A stretch of DNA of 64,000 nucleotides from JAUPKT01 sp964427855 (GCA_964427855.1 CAYRVH010000006.1:16924-80923); one strand, 5' to 3'; shown: positions 1-9,853, counted from the first letter of the stretch. Notes: generated by a model from the letters alone, not told the origin. Numbers and translations: made by a program.

Positions 1-1876
1 ACATCCATTCATGATCGCCGGTCTCAGAATCAAATTTGACTTTAATTGCGTGGACATAATTGTCTTTCGTGCCGAGGTTTCGAAAACTCTTTTTGAACTG
101 AGGGAGCTTTCGCCGGGCTTGCCTGTGGGCTTCCAACATCCTCTCCCTTAGGGCGTCAGCTTCTTGCGTATCAGAAGAAGGGTCAGGGACGCCTGAATGC
201 TCATCGATGTTGGCCCCTATACGACTTAAAACCTCCCGCAAGCCTTCTGGTCCCTTTGATGGGCTGCTCGTGACAAAGGCAGACACGATGGCGCTGCCGC
301 CTGGAAAGTGGGCTTCGTCATCCGGGTTTTTCATGGTGAGAGTAAAGGAGTAAGGGGCTGATCGCACGTGGAACGGCCCTGCGTGACTGCCCTGGATGCC
401 GCCGAGGTCCAACAGGCTCTGGGCAATCATGAACACCAATCTCGACGCCTCGACTGCCAAGTCGTTGGGAACCGCTTCCAATTCCAGTTCAGGCAGGCCA
501 AACTTCTGCATTCCATGCGTGTGAATCCACAGTCCATTTGACTCCTCGACGGCCTCGCAGTTTATGTGAAAGTCAAGACGCCAAGCGGACAGACCTCTGC
601 TGTTCTTTTTCCACTCTGCCTCCCCCCACAATGTATGCGATATGACGTCCTGCACTACACCTTCGGTGACCGATCGGAAACGATCAACAAGACACACGAC
701 AAATTTCAGCCACGCCGCAGGATCGTCAACTTTTTGGACGAAGCGTACTCGAACGATCAGGCGCGCGTTGACTACACGATCAACGTCTCGAGGACTCAAG
801 CCCCGTGAGTTTCGGGGCAGGACGTCTTCGGGATATGAAAAGAGCTCCTCCGCCTCTTCTTTTTTTACATATTCAATGCTTAGCGCATTTGTTTGGATGA
901 GATGATTCATTTGGGCAATGCGCGGCGCGAGCTGGGGGTCGCCGGCGCCTGAGGAATCCATGTCGCTCCTCACGGCCTCCCAGTCAGGGATGGAGTCATT
1001 TGGTGAATATATCCAATATTCGAGAAACAATTTGCGGGGAGTGGTCTTCTCTGGCAATGAGCGATCGAACATGCGCGATCTGGTCTTCAAAGAAAACGCT
1101 CCAGTGGAACTCAACGCCGTCGTCCCCCTGCCGTTCTTGCGGCTCTTCATAAGCCTTATGGCCTTGTCGCGGAGCGTCTGAAGGCGCATTTTGTTCGACC
1201 ATGACAACAGATCATTGAACAATGAAAAGGCCGACCGCCATCCGGCGTTGCTCTGGGCGGGTTGACGGCCAAGTTTTCTCATCGCCTGCTTCACCAGGGG
1301 ACGTGAATCGTCTAGGTCAGGATGAGAATCCAGCAGCGTTCGACCTTCTTCGCTGCGACCAAGGCCAATGAGCGCGAGCGCGGCGGTCGCGATGTCTTCA
1401 TCGGCAACGTCGTTCCCAACGATTTGCATGACTTTGTTGGATTCCAAGTAGGCTTCATCATATTTCTCTAAAGCCAGCTTCACCCTCGCAAGCCAACGCA
1501 GCATCTCGATGTCTTCTGGGGATTCTTGGACTGCTAAGGTGAAAAATTCCTCTGCCTTTTTATGTTCTCCCAGCGAGCCGTAACCGACGCCGAGGGCTTT
1601 GAGACTGCACTCCATCTGACCATACCGCCGCACAAGGGCCTCCAGCGCAGTGACGACCGCTCTATTCATCGTCCCACCATTGAGAATTCTTCGGGAAAAG
1701 GCGATAATTTTGTGCCGAGCTTCCTCCGGGATGTTTTCCGGATGCGCGGGAGACCATTTTTTCGGGAGGCGCGCATGACAGTGTGGGCAATTTAAGAAAT
1801 CATCAGATATGGCAAGAAACTTTTCTTCAGATAACGTTTGGAGATATCCACATTCTGGGCATCTGACCTGTATCAT
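1..1876 (-). CDS. Zinc-ribbon, TPR-like and DUF2314-like protein (partial, runs off window)
   Basis: An open frame of 625 codons runs from an ATG at 1876, preceded by GAGGAG about 7 nt upstream, to the window edge without a stop. The N-terminus has a zinc-ribbon pattern, CPECG near residue 5 and CPHC near residue 32. A helical region at about 70-170 looks like tetratricopeptide repeats (for example the segment around GSLGEHKKAEEFF). The last visible part, ARRKLPQF followed by HAVKIKF and DHEW, resembles the start of a DUF2314 (YegJ-type) domain, where an Ala-Arg-x-x-Leu-Pro-x-Phe helix precedes an EHxW strand. The function is unknown. It is cytoplasmic by appearance, since no signal peptide is visible. 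Family assignment is from memory of the motif; the reading frame itself is secure. Confidence 0.75.
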   Translation of the reverse strand, partial: MIQVRCPECGYLQTLSEEKFLAISDDFLNCPHCHARLPKKWSPAHPENIPEEARHKIIAFSRRILNGGTMNRAVVTALEALVRRYGQMECSLKALGVGYGSLGEHKKAEEFFTLAVQESPEDIEMLRWLARVKLALEKYDEAYLESNKVMQIVGNDVADEDIATAALALIGLGRSEEGRTLLDSHPDLDDSRPLVKQAMRKLGRQPAQSNAGWRSAFSLFNDLLSWSNKMRLQTLRDKAIRLMKSRKNGRGTTALSSTGAFSLKTRSRMFDRSLPEKTTPRKLFLEYWIYSPNDSIPDWEAVRSDMDSSGAGDPQLAPRIAQMNHLIQTNALSIEYVKKEEAEELFSYPEDVLPRNSRGLSPRDVDRVVNARLIVRVRFVQKVDDPAAWLKFVVCLVDRFRSVTEGVVQDVISHTLWGEAEWKKNSRGLSAWRLDFHINCEAVEESNGLWIHTHGMQKFGLPELELEAVPNDLAVEASRLVFMIAQSLLDLGGIQGSHAGPFHVRSAPYSFTLTMKNPDDEAHFPGGSAIVSAFVTSSPSKGPEGLREVLSRIGANIDEHSGVPDPSSDTQEADALRERMLEAHRQARRKLPQFKKSFRNLGTKDNYVHAIKVKFDSETGDHEWM

Positions 1877-2058
1877 GGGGAGGCTCCTCATTATGAAAAA
1901 GATTAGCTACGCCTCTGGGAGCATGCTATATGGTTAAGGCGAGGTTTACGTTTCATAAAACAAGTGAAATGTCAACAAGAACATATTTAATTAATTGCTT
2001 ATTTCGCAAAGACCTTGGCGCGAGGCCTACGCTCCCAGGCAAGAACTAGGATCTCTGG

Positions 2059-3921
2059 ATGTGCGGCATTTGTGGGATAGTTGACTTTAATACGGCTCCG
2101 TTGGGATCGAGCGTGGAATCCATGAACCGCGCCCTCGTTCACAGGGGCCCGGACATGGAAGGGATCAAGGAGTTTCGAGAGTGTGCGCTGGGACATCGGC
2201 GTCTTTCCATACTGGATCTCTCCGAGGCTGCTCGGCAACCTATGGTCTTGTCAGCGAGAGGCATTGCGCTGGTTTTCAACGGGGAGATTTACAACTTTCG
2301 GAGCCTACGTGCATCGCTGGAAAAAAAGGGGCACGTCTTCAAGACCAATTCGGATTCAGAAGTGCTCTTGGCACTTTACGCTGAAAAACAAGAGGATATG
2401 CTTGAAGATCTCAACGGGATGTTCAGTTTCGCCATCTGGGACGACGAGAGAAAGAGGTTATTTTTAGCTCGAGATCGGCTTGGCAAAAAGCCCCTCTACT
2501 ATCATGCCTCAGTAGGGAGATTGAGTTTCTCGTCTGAGCTGTATTCGTTGCGGCAGGATCCGACCGTACCGCAGAACATATCCGCGCAGGCCCTGTTCCA
2601 ATATTTCCTTTACGATTTCATTCCGGCGCCTCAAACCATCTTCAGCGGAGTAGCCAAACTGCCTGCCGGCCATAGGGCTTTTTTTGACCGAGACGGGCTA
2701 AGAATAGAACGTTATTGGACGCCGCCGCTGCCAGATGAGCCTCAAGACTATGGGCAAGCCTGCGTGGCGCTGCAAGAATTGCTCGAAGATTCTGTAAAAC
2801 TGCGCCTCATTTCCGACGTACCGCTCGGGACCTTTTTGAGCGGAGGCATCGATTCAACGCTGATCTCGGCCCTTGTCACGCGCCACGCAGCGCGGCGAGT
2901 CAAGACGTTCAGTATCGGGTTTCCCGGGACCTCTCATGATGAATCAAAGTGGTCTCAGATGGCCGCGAGATATTTGGGGACACATCATAAAGAATTTTCG
3001 TCGAATCTCGACATTGAGACACTATTCCCTGACATAGTACAGCATTTCGGTGAACCTTTCGTCGACTCCTCAGCGGTTCCCACGTGGCATCTCGCCCGCC
3101 AGACGCGACAAGACGTCACCGTCGCTCTGTCCGGCGACGGCGGAGATGAACTCTTTGGAGGATACGATCGATATTTGGCGCGGCGCCTTCAATCATTCTA
3201 TGAAGTTCTGCCCAAGGTGGTTCGGACTCGTTTCATCGAGCCGCTTGTAGAAAAATTGCCCGAAACAACAGACTATTACGGCACAAGCACGCTCAAGAAG
3301 CTGAAACTGTTTCTCAGAGGGTGTGCTCGTTTCCACGAACAACCTCTCGCTCTGGTCCCTCGAACCTTCTCCCAAGAGCAAGCGGCTCGGCTGACCGGCG
3401 TTACGTATCAACCAGAGGGGGATACCTGCTTGTCCATTGCGCGGCAATATGTTGGATTGGAACCCGCGACCGCCATGATGCTCACGGACATCCAGACCTA
3501 CCTCGCCGAAGATATTCTCACCAAAGTAGATAGAATGGCCATGGCCCACTCCCTGGAAGTGCGGTGTCCGCTGCTGGACTATCGAGTCGTGGAGCTCGCC
3601 TGCAGGCTACCTCTGAGCTTTAAGCTCAAACGTATCGCCTCAAAGAGAATTCTACGGGACGTTGCAAAACCGTATGTACCCGCCTCGATCCTGGCGAGGC
3701 CCAAGTATGGCTTCCAAATTCCTTTGGGGGAATGGCTGAAGGGAAAACTCCGTCCTTGGGCTGAATCCATGCTTTTTGACGTCTCTTTTCAGTCTCTTGA
3801 TGGACGATATATTGGAGCCCTGTGGGATGAACATCAGTCTGGGCGCTGCGACCACGCTCATCGCCTTTGGCTGGTGTTGATCTTTCAGGAATGGAACCGA
3901 CAATTCAGGCAGCAGCCATAA
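2059..3921 (+). CDS. asnB: Asparagine synthase (glutamine-hydrolysing)
   Basis: Class II glutamine amidotransferase fused to an asparagine synthetase domain, 620 residues, close to the usual length. The protein begins MCGICG, so Cys2 becomes the N-terminal nucleophile after Met removal, which fixes the start. HRGPD (about 28-32) and NGEIYN (74-79) line the glutaminase site. SGGIDS (261-266) is the pyrophosphate-binding loop of the synthetase half. The family makes asparagine from aspartate, glutamine and ATP, but members next to polysaccharide operons often amidate sugars or glycan intermediates. The glycosyltransferase operon lies 2.4 kb away, separated by an IS630 insertion, so a role in glycan modification is a real alternative. 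Recognition of the family is firm; substrate is not. Confidence 0.9.
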   Translation: MCGICGIVDFNTAPLGSSVESMNRALVHRGPDMEGIKEFRECALGHRRLSILDLSEAARQPMVLSARGIALVFNGEIYNFRSLRASLEKKGHVFKTNSDSEVLLALYAEKQEDMLEDLNGMFSFAIWDDERKRLFLARDRLGKKPLYYHASVGRLSFSSELYSLRQDPTVPQNISAQALFQYFLYDFIPAPQTIFSGVAKLPAGHRAFFDRDGLRIERYWTPPLPDEPQDYGQACVALQELLEDSVKLRLISDVPLGTFLSGGIDSTLISALVTRHAARRVKTFSIGFPGTSHDESKWSQMAARYLGTHHKEFSSNLDIETLFPDIVQHFGEPFVDSSAVPTWHLARQTRQDVTVALSGDGGDELFGGYDRYLARRLQSFYEVLPKVVRTRFIEPLVEKLPETTDYYGTSTLKKLKLFLRGCARFHEQPLALVPRTFSQEQAARLTGVTYQPEGDTCLSIARQYVGLEPATAMMLTDIQTYLAEDILTKVDRMAMAHSLEVRCPLLDYRVVELACRLPLSFKLKRIASKRILRDVAKPYVPASILARPKYGFQIPLGEWLKGKLRPWAESMLFDVSFQSLDGRYIGALWDEHQSGRCDHAHRLWLVLIFQEWNRQFRQQP

Positions 3922-3969
3922 AGAGAGTGGACAGGACATTTGTCGCGGCTCTCGTGAGAATAAATTCTA

Positions 3970-5149
3970 GTCTCCCGCGTTAGAAACCGGATTTAAGCAA
4001 AGGAGGCGATGAGATTTCTCAGGGACGCGGCGTTTCCCTGGAATCGGTTGAACCTCCTGAACAGTCTCTGTTTCAGCAGAGGGAGGCTGGAAAAGTACCG
4101 GTTGCGAGTGGTTTTCTTGTTGGTTTCCTTCCATACCAATTCAACCGGATTGAATTCCGGAGAGTAGGGAGGGAAAGGATGGATTTCTATCTTGTCAGTC
4201 TTATCTTTTAACCATTTGGAGATCTCTTCGGTCTTGTGGTATCTGGCATTGTCCACGATCAGGTGAATCTTACGACCTTTGTAATGCCTCACCAGTCTCT
4301 TGAGGAACCATAAGAATGTCGTGCCGTTAAACCGGTCTACCCAGCTGAAATGCCCTTTGGGGTCTGCACCCATCACAACGGCTCAGAGGACTTTTGTTTT
4401 TTCTGGTGGGAAAACTCTTCACCTCGTGCCCCACTCCCCGTTCAGCCCAGTGACGACAGAGCGTCACCGACTGTTCGAAACTCGCCTCATCCCCGTACAT
4501 CATATGCTCCGTTCTTCCTGGACTTTTTTTAATCTCAGACAATGTGACTTTCACCCAGGTTGTCTGACGATCCTTATCGGCCTTCGAAAGCTTTTGTCGT
4601 GGATACTGAATCGAAAAACCCAGCATTCGGAGCGTGCGACGAATTTGAGACAAGCTCAATCGAAGCCCAAAGCGTTTCCGGACGACCTCCGCCACTACCG
4701 CAGCGGTCCAAACACCCGTGTCCAACCTTGCTGCTTCAGGGCCGCCTCGTATGATTTCACGAAGCTCCTGAGACTGTACTGGAGATAATCTGGGAGCCTT
4801 CCCCGCATACGGGCCTCTCTGTCTGACTCCTTGCAAGCCGCCCTGCCGGTATTTACGAATCCATTCTCCAACCGTGCTCCGGGCCACCTCACAAATCTGG
4901 GCAGCTTGTTCCATGGTCTTGCCCTTATCACATATCATAGGGCAACGGAGTCTGGTACTTACCCACCACTCCTTATTTCTCCTGGCTGTTTCTCGCTCAT
5001 CTATGATCCGCTGCCTCTCCTCCGGCGTCAGCCTCAAACCAGGTCTTGCCATGAATCATCCCTCCCAACTTCTCGCTCATGGCAAACCCCTTAGCAAAAT
5101 GAATCCAAAAAGTCGCGCTTTTTCTCATACAATTCTCTTTGCGCGAGAC
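3970..5149. mobile_element. IS630-family insertion sequence (decayed)
   Basis: An element of about 1180 bp surrounds the transposase remnant at 3993-5052. Its left end begins GTCTCCCGCG at 3970 and its right end, read from the other strand, begins GTCTCGCGCA at 5149; eight of ten bases match. Both ends abut a TA dinucleotide (3968-3969 and 5150-5151), which fits the TA target duplication of the IS630/Tc1/mariner superfamily. The length also suits IS630. Boundaries were found by eye and the exact terminal repeat length is uncertain. Confidence 0.75.
3993..5052 (-). pseudogene. IS630-family transposase, frameshifted and interrupted
   Basis: Two overlapping minus-strand frames together give a near full-length IS630 transposase. 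The first (5052-4327) has a helix-turn-helix region (GKTMEQAAQICEVARSTVGE) and the start of the DDE domain (MYGDEASF). The second (4376-3993) supplies LIVDNARYHKT and PPYSPEFNPVE, the second Asp and the final Glu of the catalytic triad. Moving between frames needs a +1 shift, and the second frame also has an in-frame TGA at 4385-4383, just where a Cys or Gly codon would be expected before AVVMGADPKG. A frameshift plus a nonsense codon argues for decay rather than programmed frameshifting. Confidence 0.85.
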
Positions 5150-5616
5150 TATAGATGGGGATCCGAAGCGGCTCTACCGGACGAGCGCTCTTCAAACTCG
5201 ACGAGGTTGCCCTCGAGTTCTCGATCAATAAAATAACCACCCCCAGCGCAGCTCATCTTGATTCTTTTCGATCGCGAAAGCACCTCACAGAGATTGCCAA
5301 ACATCTTTTCCGCTGTGTGGCCAAGATCGTTGGCCTCGGTATCCCCTAAGCCCAAGGCCAGGGAGGGTGGGAAACGTATGCACGTACCAGTGGCAGAAAT
5401 ATGAGGTCAGCCCCTAATGCTAGATTCAGACGGGTTTTTTTTGTTGAGAGAGCTGCTTCATGGGCGGCCTTCCTACAGTCCTTTGAAGCGCATAAAATAT
5501 TTTCCCGGAGAGCTTATGATGCGGTTAATGGCCAGGGCGATAACGTCCGCTCTTGTTGACTAAAGCCATTAAATATGCTTTTTTATAGTCAGTAGGTTAA
5601 CTCATGAGGATCATTT
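5150..5616. other. Gene-poor debris between IS630 element and tRNA-Arg
   Basis: No convincing intact gene lies here. A minus-strand open frame (5355-5149) ends at the IS boundary. If the element and one TA copy are removed in silico, the frame continues about 20 codons into the flank beyond 3968 before stopping, so it may be the 3' part of a gene broken by the insertion. No family was recognised. Confidence 0.4.
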
Positions 5617-5784
5617 ATGGAAAAAGACAAAGACGTATCAATTGAATCCCAGGAATCTGTTCTGGCCGATACAACGGAGGAGCAGGCGGTAGAGGTCAGT
5701 AAGAAGCTGGACTGGTTGGTTCAGATCGACGACAGCGAACTTCCCCAGAGTGTCAAGGACCATTTCCGAAGTCATCAGGAATGA
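5617..5784 (+). CDS. Possible small acidic protein, 55 aa
   Basis: A short frame begins ATG at 5617 with a weak GAGG about 7 nt upstream and ends TGA at 5784. The product is acidic and hydrophilic (MEKDKDVSIESQE at the N-terminus) with no recognisable domain. It lies in mobile-element debris, just before a relic IS630 end and a tRNA gene, so it may be a fragment rather than a functional gene. Confidence 0.25.
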   Translation: MEKDKDVSIESQESVLADTTEEQAVEVSKKLDWLVQIDDSELPQSVKDHFRSHQE

Positions 5785-5807
5785 CCACACCCCTTGGTAT
5801 GTTTTAT

Positions 5808-5910
5808 TTCGATGAGTCGTCCCTCCCCACGTCACGCTGGTGGCCAAACCTTTACCAAAATGAATCGAAAAAGTCCCGCCTTTCCTCATCCAATTCTCTA
5901 TGGGCAAGAG
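5808..5910 (-). repeat. Relic IS630-type element end
   Basis: About 100 bp are clearly similar, in the same orientation, to the right end of the IS630 element (about 5050-5149). Shared blocks include AAAATGAATC, AAAAAGTC and CAATTCTCT, and the similarity reaches from the element terminus into the region of the transposase start. No transposase body follows, so this looks like the remnant of a second, related copy. Confidence 0.6.
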
Positions 5911-5923
5911 GAGCAGCTCTTGC
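5904..5923 (-). terminator. Hairpin just downstream of tRNA-Arg
   Basis: GCAAGAG and CTCTTGC form a 7-bp stem with a 6-nt loop, 9 nt beyond the encoded CCA of the tRNA on the minus strand. No T-run follows, so it could serve in processing or weak termination. Confidence 0.35.
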
Positions 5924-5931
5924 ATCATAGA

Positions 5932-6008
<77 letters not shown>

Positions 6009-6289
6009 ACGCCTCATCGATGAAGAAAAACCTCTGGTAGATTTTTTTATTATACAAGTCACACGGGCTACGGTGAAAAGCTGTTCCCAAAATGCCCAGT
6101 AGCGCATCGTCCTTTTTTGGCATGGTCGCCATACGGTAACCGAGTTTTACCACTTATCCAGTCTTGCGCAACGCTGTCCAGCCTCACGTTGCTCCAGCCG
6201 CGTGTGTCAAGCATCAAAGAAAGCGCAGTCATCTCGGATCAATTCGTTGCCACATTCATTCCAAGTATAACCCAACTCGCCTCACAATA

Positions 6290-7387
6290 CTAGTTTGCAG
6301 AGTCAAAATCAAGGCCGAGTATCTCCTCATACACAGAATATACGGTGTGAGCAACGTTCTCCCAGCTCATGTCCGTCTTGTTCTTGAGACAGCCAGCAGC
6401 CCCCATGGATCGAGCCCAAGAGGGGTCTTTTAAGATCTTCATCATGGCGTCGGCCAGTTTGCGGGGTTGCCCAGGCTCCACAAGCAAACCCGTTCGATGG
6501 TCTTCCACTTGCTCTGGAAGAGCGCCCACTTTCGTGGCGATGACTGGCCGGGAACACGAGTACGCCACAGAAACAATACCCGATTGCGTAGCCTCTACGT
6601 AAGGAGTGACCACAGCCATGGACTGCTGACAAAGCTCGGCAATTTCTTCGTCAGCCAAGAACTTGTCGATGAGCACGATACGGCGGTTATCTTCTGTTGC
6701 ATCCTCATATCTGCTGGCGCCTTCGCCGGCGATAATGATCTCTATGTCCTGGGGAAGGAATTTGGCTGCCTGAATGAGGGTCTCAATTCCTTTGTATGGT
6801 CTTATTCGTCCAAAAAACAGGAACATTCTGCGCTGCTGGACGCCTTGTTTGAGGTAGTTTTCGTAAAAGGTATAGGCTCCATGGGGGATTGCGACGAGCT
6901 TTTTCTCATCGAAGCCATTCTGGGCGGCCATGGCCTGGTTGTATTGGTAGTGAACGAAGATGCGGGAGCTGCATCTCCCAAGAATTCTCGTGCTGATTTT
7001 TTTTCTTAGGCTGTCTCCAAGATGCGGTATAGGATCATGCAAGGTCCACACAAGCCTTTGCCTGTTCAAGAATGGGAGCAGGCCCACAAGCCAGATATTT
7101 TCGTTGGTGAAATGAACGATATCGGCCCGCTGGCCGCGGATTTGTCTGATCAGCAGAGGATAGAGTGCGGCGAATAAAGGCGTTTTCAGTATATTTTTTT
7201 GCGTGAAATCTTCAGGGACCAGCACTTCCTGCAGGCGTACCCTCCTGTCAATGCCTCGGTAAGCGCGCTGGGGTTTGCGAGGCAAAACCAAAGCCACGTC
7301 GCACTTTGCAGCCAAGGCGTTGGCCAGAGCGACTGCGTAGTACAGCATGCCTCCTTTGCCGTAAAAATTAACGATTAAAACCTTCAT
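6290..7387 (-). CDS. GT4-family glycosyltransferase
   Basis: A 365-residue GT-B fold glycosyltransferase. The N-terminal Rossmann domain starts MKVLIVNFYGKGGM, which leaves little room for an earlier start. The C-terminal nucleotide-sugar domain shows GRIRPYKGIETLIQAA and IIAGEG, and an E-x7-E-like segment around EATQSGIVSVAYS. No signal peptide is visible, so it should act at the cytoplasmic face of the membrane on a lipid-linked glycan. It is the last gene of the exopolysaccharide operon and its start overlaps the end of the preceding glycosyltransferase by 20 bp. Donor and acceptor cannot be read from the sequence. Confidence 0.88.
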   Translation of the reverse strand: MKVLIVNFYGKGGMLYYAVALANALAAKCDVALVLPRKPQRAYRGIDRRVRLQEVLVPEDFTQKNILKTPLFAALYPLLIRQIRGQRADIVHFTNENIWLVGLLPFLNRQRLVWTLHDPIPHLGDSLRKKISTRILGRCSSRIFVHYQYNQAMAAQNGFDEKKLVAIPHGAYTFYENYLKQGVQQRRMFLFFGRIRPYKGIETLIQAAKFLPQDIEIIIAGEGASRYEDATEDNRRIVLIDKFLADEEIAELCQQSMAVVTPYVEATQSGIVSVAYSCSRPVIATKVGALPEQVEDHRTGLLVEPGQPRKLADAMMKILKDPSWARSMGAAGCLKNKTDMSWENVAHTVYSVYEEILGLDFDSAN

Positions 7388-8573
7388 GAGCGACTTTTTG
7401 GTAAAGCAGCGTCATCTTTTGGGCTACAATGTCCCAGTCGTATTTTGTCTCGACCGTCCTCCTGGCATGGTCCGCAATGGTCTGGTAGAGGTTGCGGTCT
7501 CGAATGAGGGATGTGATAGCCGCGGCAAACGTGGTAGGCTCATCGGCTTGAAGAAAATCCTTGCCTGGCTGTAGTTCCAGGCCTTCCGCCCCTTTTTGGG
7601 TCGAGACCACCGGCCTCCCCAAAGCCATGGCCTCGAGAATTTTGAGCCTGCTGCCGCTGCCTGCCCTGAGAGGCGCAACCGCTACGGCTGCTCGTTGGTA
7701 GTAGGGCAGGACGTCTGGTACGTCGGCAGAGACCTCGACGCTGCCTGACATGAGCCGAGTAACGCTGAGGGACGGCTTGCGTCCGACCAAAAGAACCTTT
7801 ACATTGACATGAAACTTATTGATAAGAGGGAGAATGTCGTTACAGAGCCACATGGCAGCGTCTTGGTTCGGGAGGTAGTCAAAGGCTCCGACGAATATCA
7901 CCACAGGATTGTGCACAGGGCTTAAGGGCCTGAGCAAGGCGGTGTCCACGCCATTCTCCACGACTTCTACCGGTGGAAGCGGGGACTCTTTTGCCTCAAG
8001 TCGTTCCTTGTCTGCCTGCGACATGACCACAATTGCTGACATACTCCTGTCCACGGCTGATTCGTAGTGCGACATTTTTTTCCATTCCAGCCACCAGAAC
8101 TTTTTGGCGATGAATGAGTTTGCCAGTCGATAACTCTGAAATGCCAGGTCGGCGTCGAGATTATGTTTGGTCAAAACACTCGGCGGTCGTATGTCATGAG
8201 GCATCGCTCGTACGTACTCTCCCATGTAGGTATGTTCTATCTGCAGAATATGAGGCCTAAACTGAGCCAATTGGTTGCGAACATACTCCATTGCGCTTCT
8301 GGAGTGGTATCGCCAGACATAGTAGGGGACTACATGGGATGCCATTGCAAGAAGCCGACGCGCGTAAGAACGATTGGGTAAGCAAAAAGTACGCACATGG
8401 CTGCAATATCGCCCCAGATAAGAGGTATATTCCTCCTCTTCTCTTTTTATGACCAAGGCCACGAGGCTGATCTCTGTCTCTTGCGATAACCGTTTGATCA
8501 GGTTGAATTGTCGGAGCTTGTCGCCGCTCTCCGGAGGAAAAGGCAGCTTGGGCGATATCCACAGTACTCTCAT
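7368..8573 (-). CDS. GT4-family glycosyltransferase, exopolysaccharide associated
   Basis: The protein from the chosen ATG at 8573 is 401 residues and begins MRVLWISPKLPFPPESGDK, typical of the sugar transferases found with PEP-CTERM/exosortase polysaccharide loci (TIGR03087-like, from memory). An upstream ATG at 8600 would add nine hydrophilic residues. The C-terminal domain has FVGAFDYLPNQDA and SRLKILEAMALGRPVVST, the nucleotide-sugar-binding Glu region of GT4 enzymes. It lies between two other GT4 genes transcribed in the same direction. No exosortase gene is visible in the window. Confidence 0.87.
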   Translation of the reverse strand: MRVLWISPKLPFPPESGDKLRQFNLIKRLSQETEISLVALVIKREEEEYTSYLGRYCSHVRTFCLPNRSYARRLLAMASHVVPYYVWRYHSRSAMEYVRNQLAQFRPHILQIEHTYMGEYVRAMPHDIRPPSVLTKHNLDADLAFQSYRLANSFIAKKFWWLEWKKMSHYESAVDRSMSAIVVMSQADKERLEAKESPLPPVEVVENGVDTALLRPLSPVHNPVVIFVGAFDYLPNQDAAMWLCNDILPLINKFHVNVKVLLVGRKPSLSVTRLMSGSVEVSADVPDVLPYYQRAAVAVAPLRAGSGSRLKILEAMALGRPVVSTQKGAEGLELQPGKDFLQADEPTTFAAAITSLIRDRNLYQTIADHARRTVETKYDWDIVAQKMTLLYQKVAHEGFNR

Positions 8574-8611
8574 TCCGGGTCTTCTTTCATGACTAAGCAT
8601 GCACCGCAGAC

Positions 8612-9853
8612 CTACCGCCGGGCTCTGCGACGCGCAGCCTGTTGGATGACCCGGCGATAAAACTCTTCATAGAGCCCCACAATCCTATCCCATGAATATT
8701 CTGCGAGGACGTATTCCCGGGCCTGTTGACCGAGCGCCCCAGCGGTCTCTTTGTCTTCGATGGCTTTGCGAAGGACCTGCGCCAGATCGTTTATAGACTT
8801 GTTGGAAAACACAAAGCCTTTTCCTGCGAGGGCTTCGACATTTTCGGGTATGTCGCTCACGATGCAGCATTTACCGTAGCTCATGGCCTCCAAAAGAGCC
8901 ACAGGCATACCTTCGATTTCAGACGGCAGCACAAACAGGGCCGCATTCGTTATGAGTTCGAGATACGCGTCACCGGACACATAACCAGGGAAAAGGATTT
9001 TATCGCTTTTCTGTCCGAGGTCATGAAGTGATCGAATGTAGTCCTTTTCGAAGGGGTCGTCACCCGCGACCACTAGTTTAAGTGGTGGATCCACTTTGAG
9101 GAACGCTTCGATAAGATAGTGGGCACCTTTCTCCGGGACAAGCCTCGCAGCAAAAAGGATGTAATCGCTTCCATCGAGGCCCAGCGCTTTGATGTGATTC
9201 GGGGCCTTAGGGGTTGGCGGTTCGACGCCGTTGGGAATGTAGGTTACTTCTCGATCCAGCGTCTTTTCAAAATGCTCCTTCATGGTCCGGGATACGCAGG
9301 TGACCGCGTGTGGGAACGCACGGAGGGTGTAGTCGTTCATCCTCAAAAACAGGCGCGACAGAGGCCCCCATTTGGCCCGTTTCCATAGAAGGGCATGCAT
9401 CTGGACTACGGTGGGGATGCCAACTAAACGTGGAAACACGGAAAAGAGGGAAAATTCGTGGATATGCAAGACGTCGAGTTCGGTGTGGCGAGATGATCCA
9501 CGTCCTGACAGCGTTGCCCGAAGGGACCGGCCAGCGCTGTTGAGGAGAATAGGGAACATCGCCGTCGTGAACAAGGTAATTTTGTGGAGATGTTTTTGGA
9601 GGATGGAGGGGCAAACCCTTATCTCCATGCCTTTGTAATATCCGGTCTTGGAACCAAACTGGGAAGCCGAGAAGACGATCACCCTATGACCGCGTTGAAC
9701 CAATCGACTGCCAAGTCTTTCTGTGACTGATTCAATACCCCCTCCTAAGGAAATCCCTTTCACCGCCATGAAACCTATGGTCAACGGACGTTGGCCATCT
9801 GCTTCCCGCATCCGATCAAGAGAACGATTTGACTGCGCTATCCAATGATTCAT
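8612..9853 (-). CDS. GT4-family glycosyltransferase
   Basis: A 413-residue GT-B glycosyltransferase. The N-terminal domain shows GGGIESVTERLGSRL, the glycine-rich acceptor-side loop. The C-terminal domain has RLVPEKGAHYLIEAF, VVAGDDP and PSEIEGMPVALLEAMSYG, the usual donor-binding Glu motif. The first ATG overlaps the end of the STAS gene by 38 bp; the next ATG (9811) would remove the overlap but has no clear ribosome binding site, so the start is uncertain. It is probably translationally coupled to the STAS gene and acts in assembly of the same glycan. Confidence 0.87.
   Translation of the reverse strand: MNHWIAQSNRSLDRMREADGQRPLTIGFMAVKGISLGGGIESVTERLGSRLVQRGHRVIVFSASQFGSKTGYYKGMEIRVCPSILQKHLHKITLFTTAMFPILLNSAGRSLRATLSGRGSSRHTELDVLHIHEFSLFSVFPRLVGIPTVVQMHALLWKRAKWGPLSRLFLRMNDYTLRAFPHAVTCVSRTMKEHFEKTLDREVTYIPNGVEPPTPKAPNHIKALGLDGSDYILFAARLVPEKGAHYLIEAFLKVDPPLKLVVAGDDPFEKDYIRSLHDLGQKSDKILFPGYVSGDAYLELITNAALFVLPSEIEGMPVALLEAMSYGKCCIVSDIPENVEALAGKGFVFSNKSINDLAQVLRKAIEDKETAGALGQQAREYVLAEYSWDRIVGLYEEFYRRVIQQAARRRARR

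Noticed and set aside
4327..4376. Programmed frameshift in the IS630 transposase
   Set aside because: The second frame also carries a stop codon at 4385-4383 before the overlap, so a single shift would not restore the protein.
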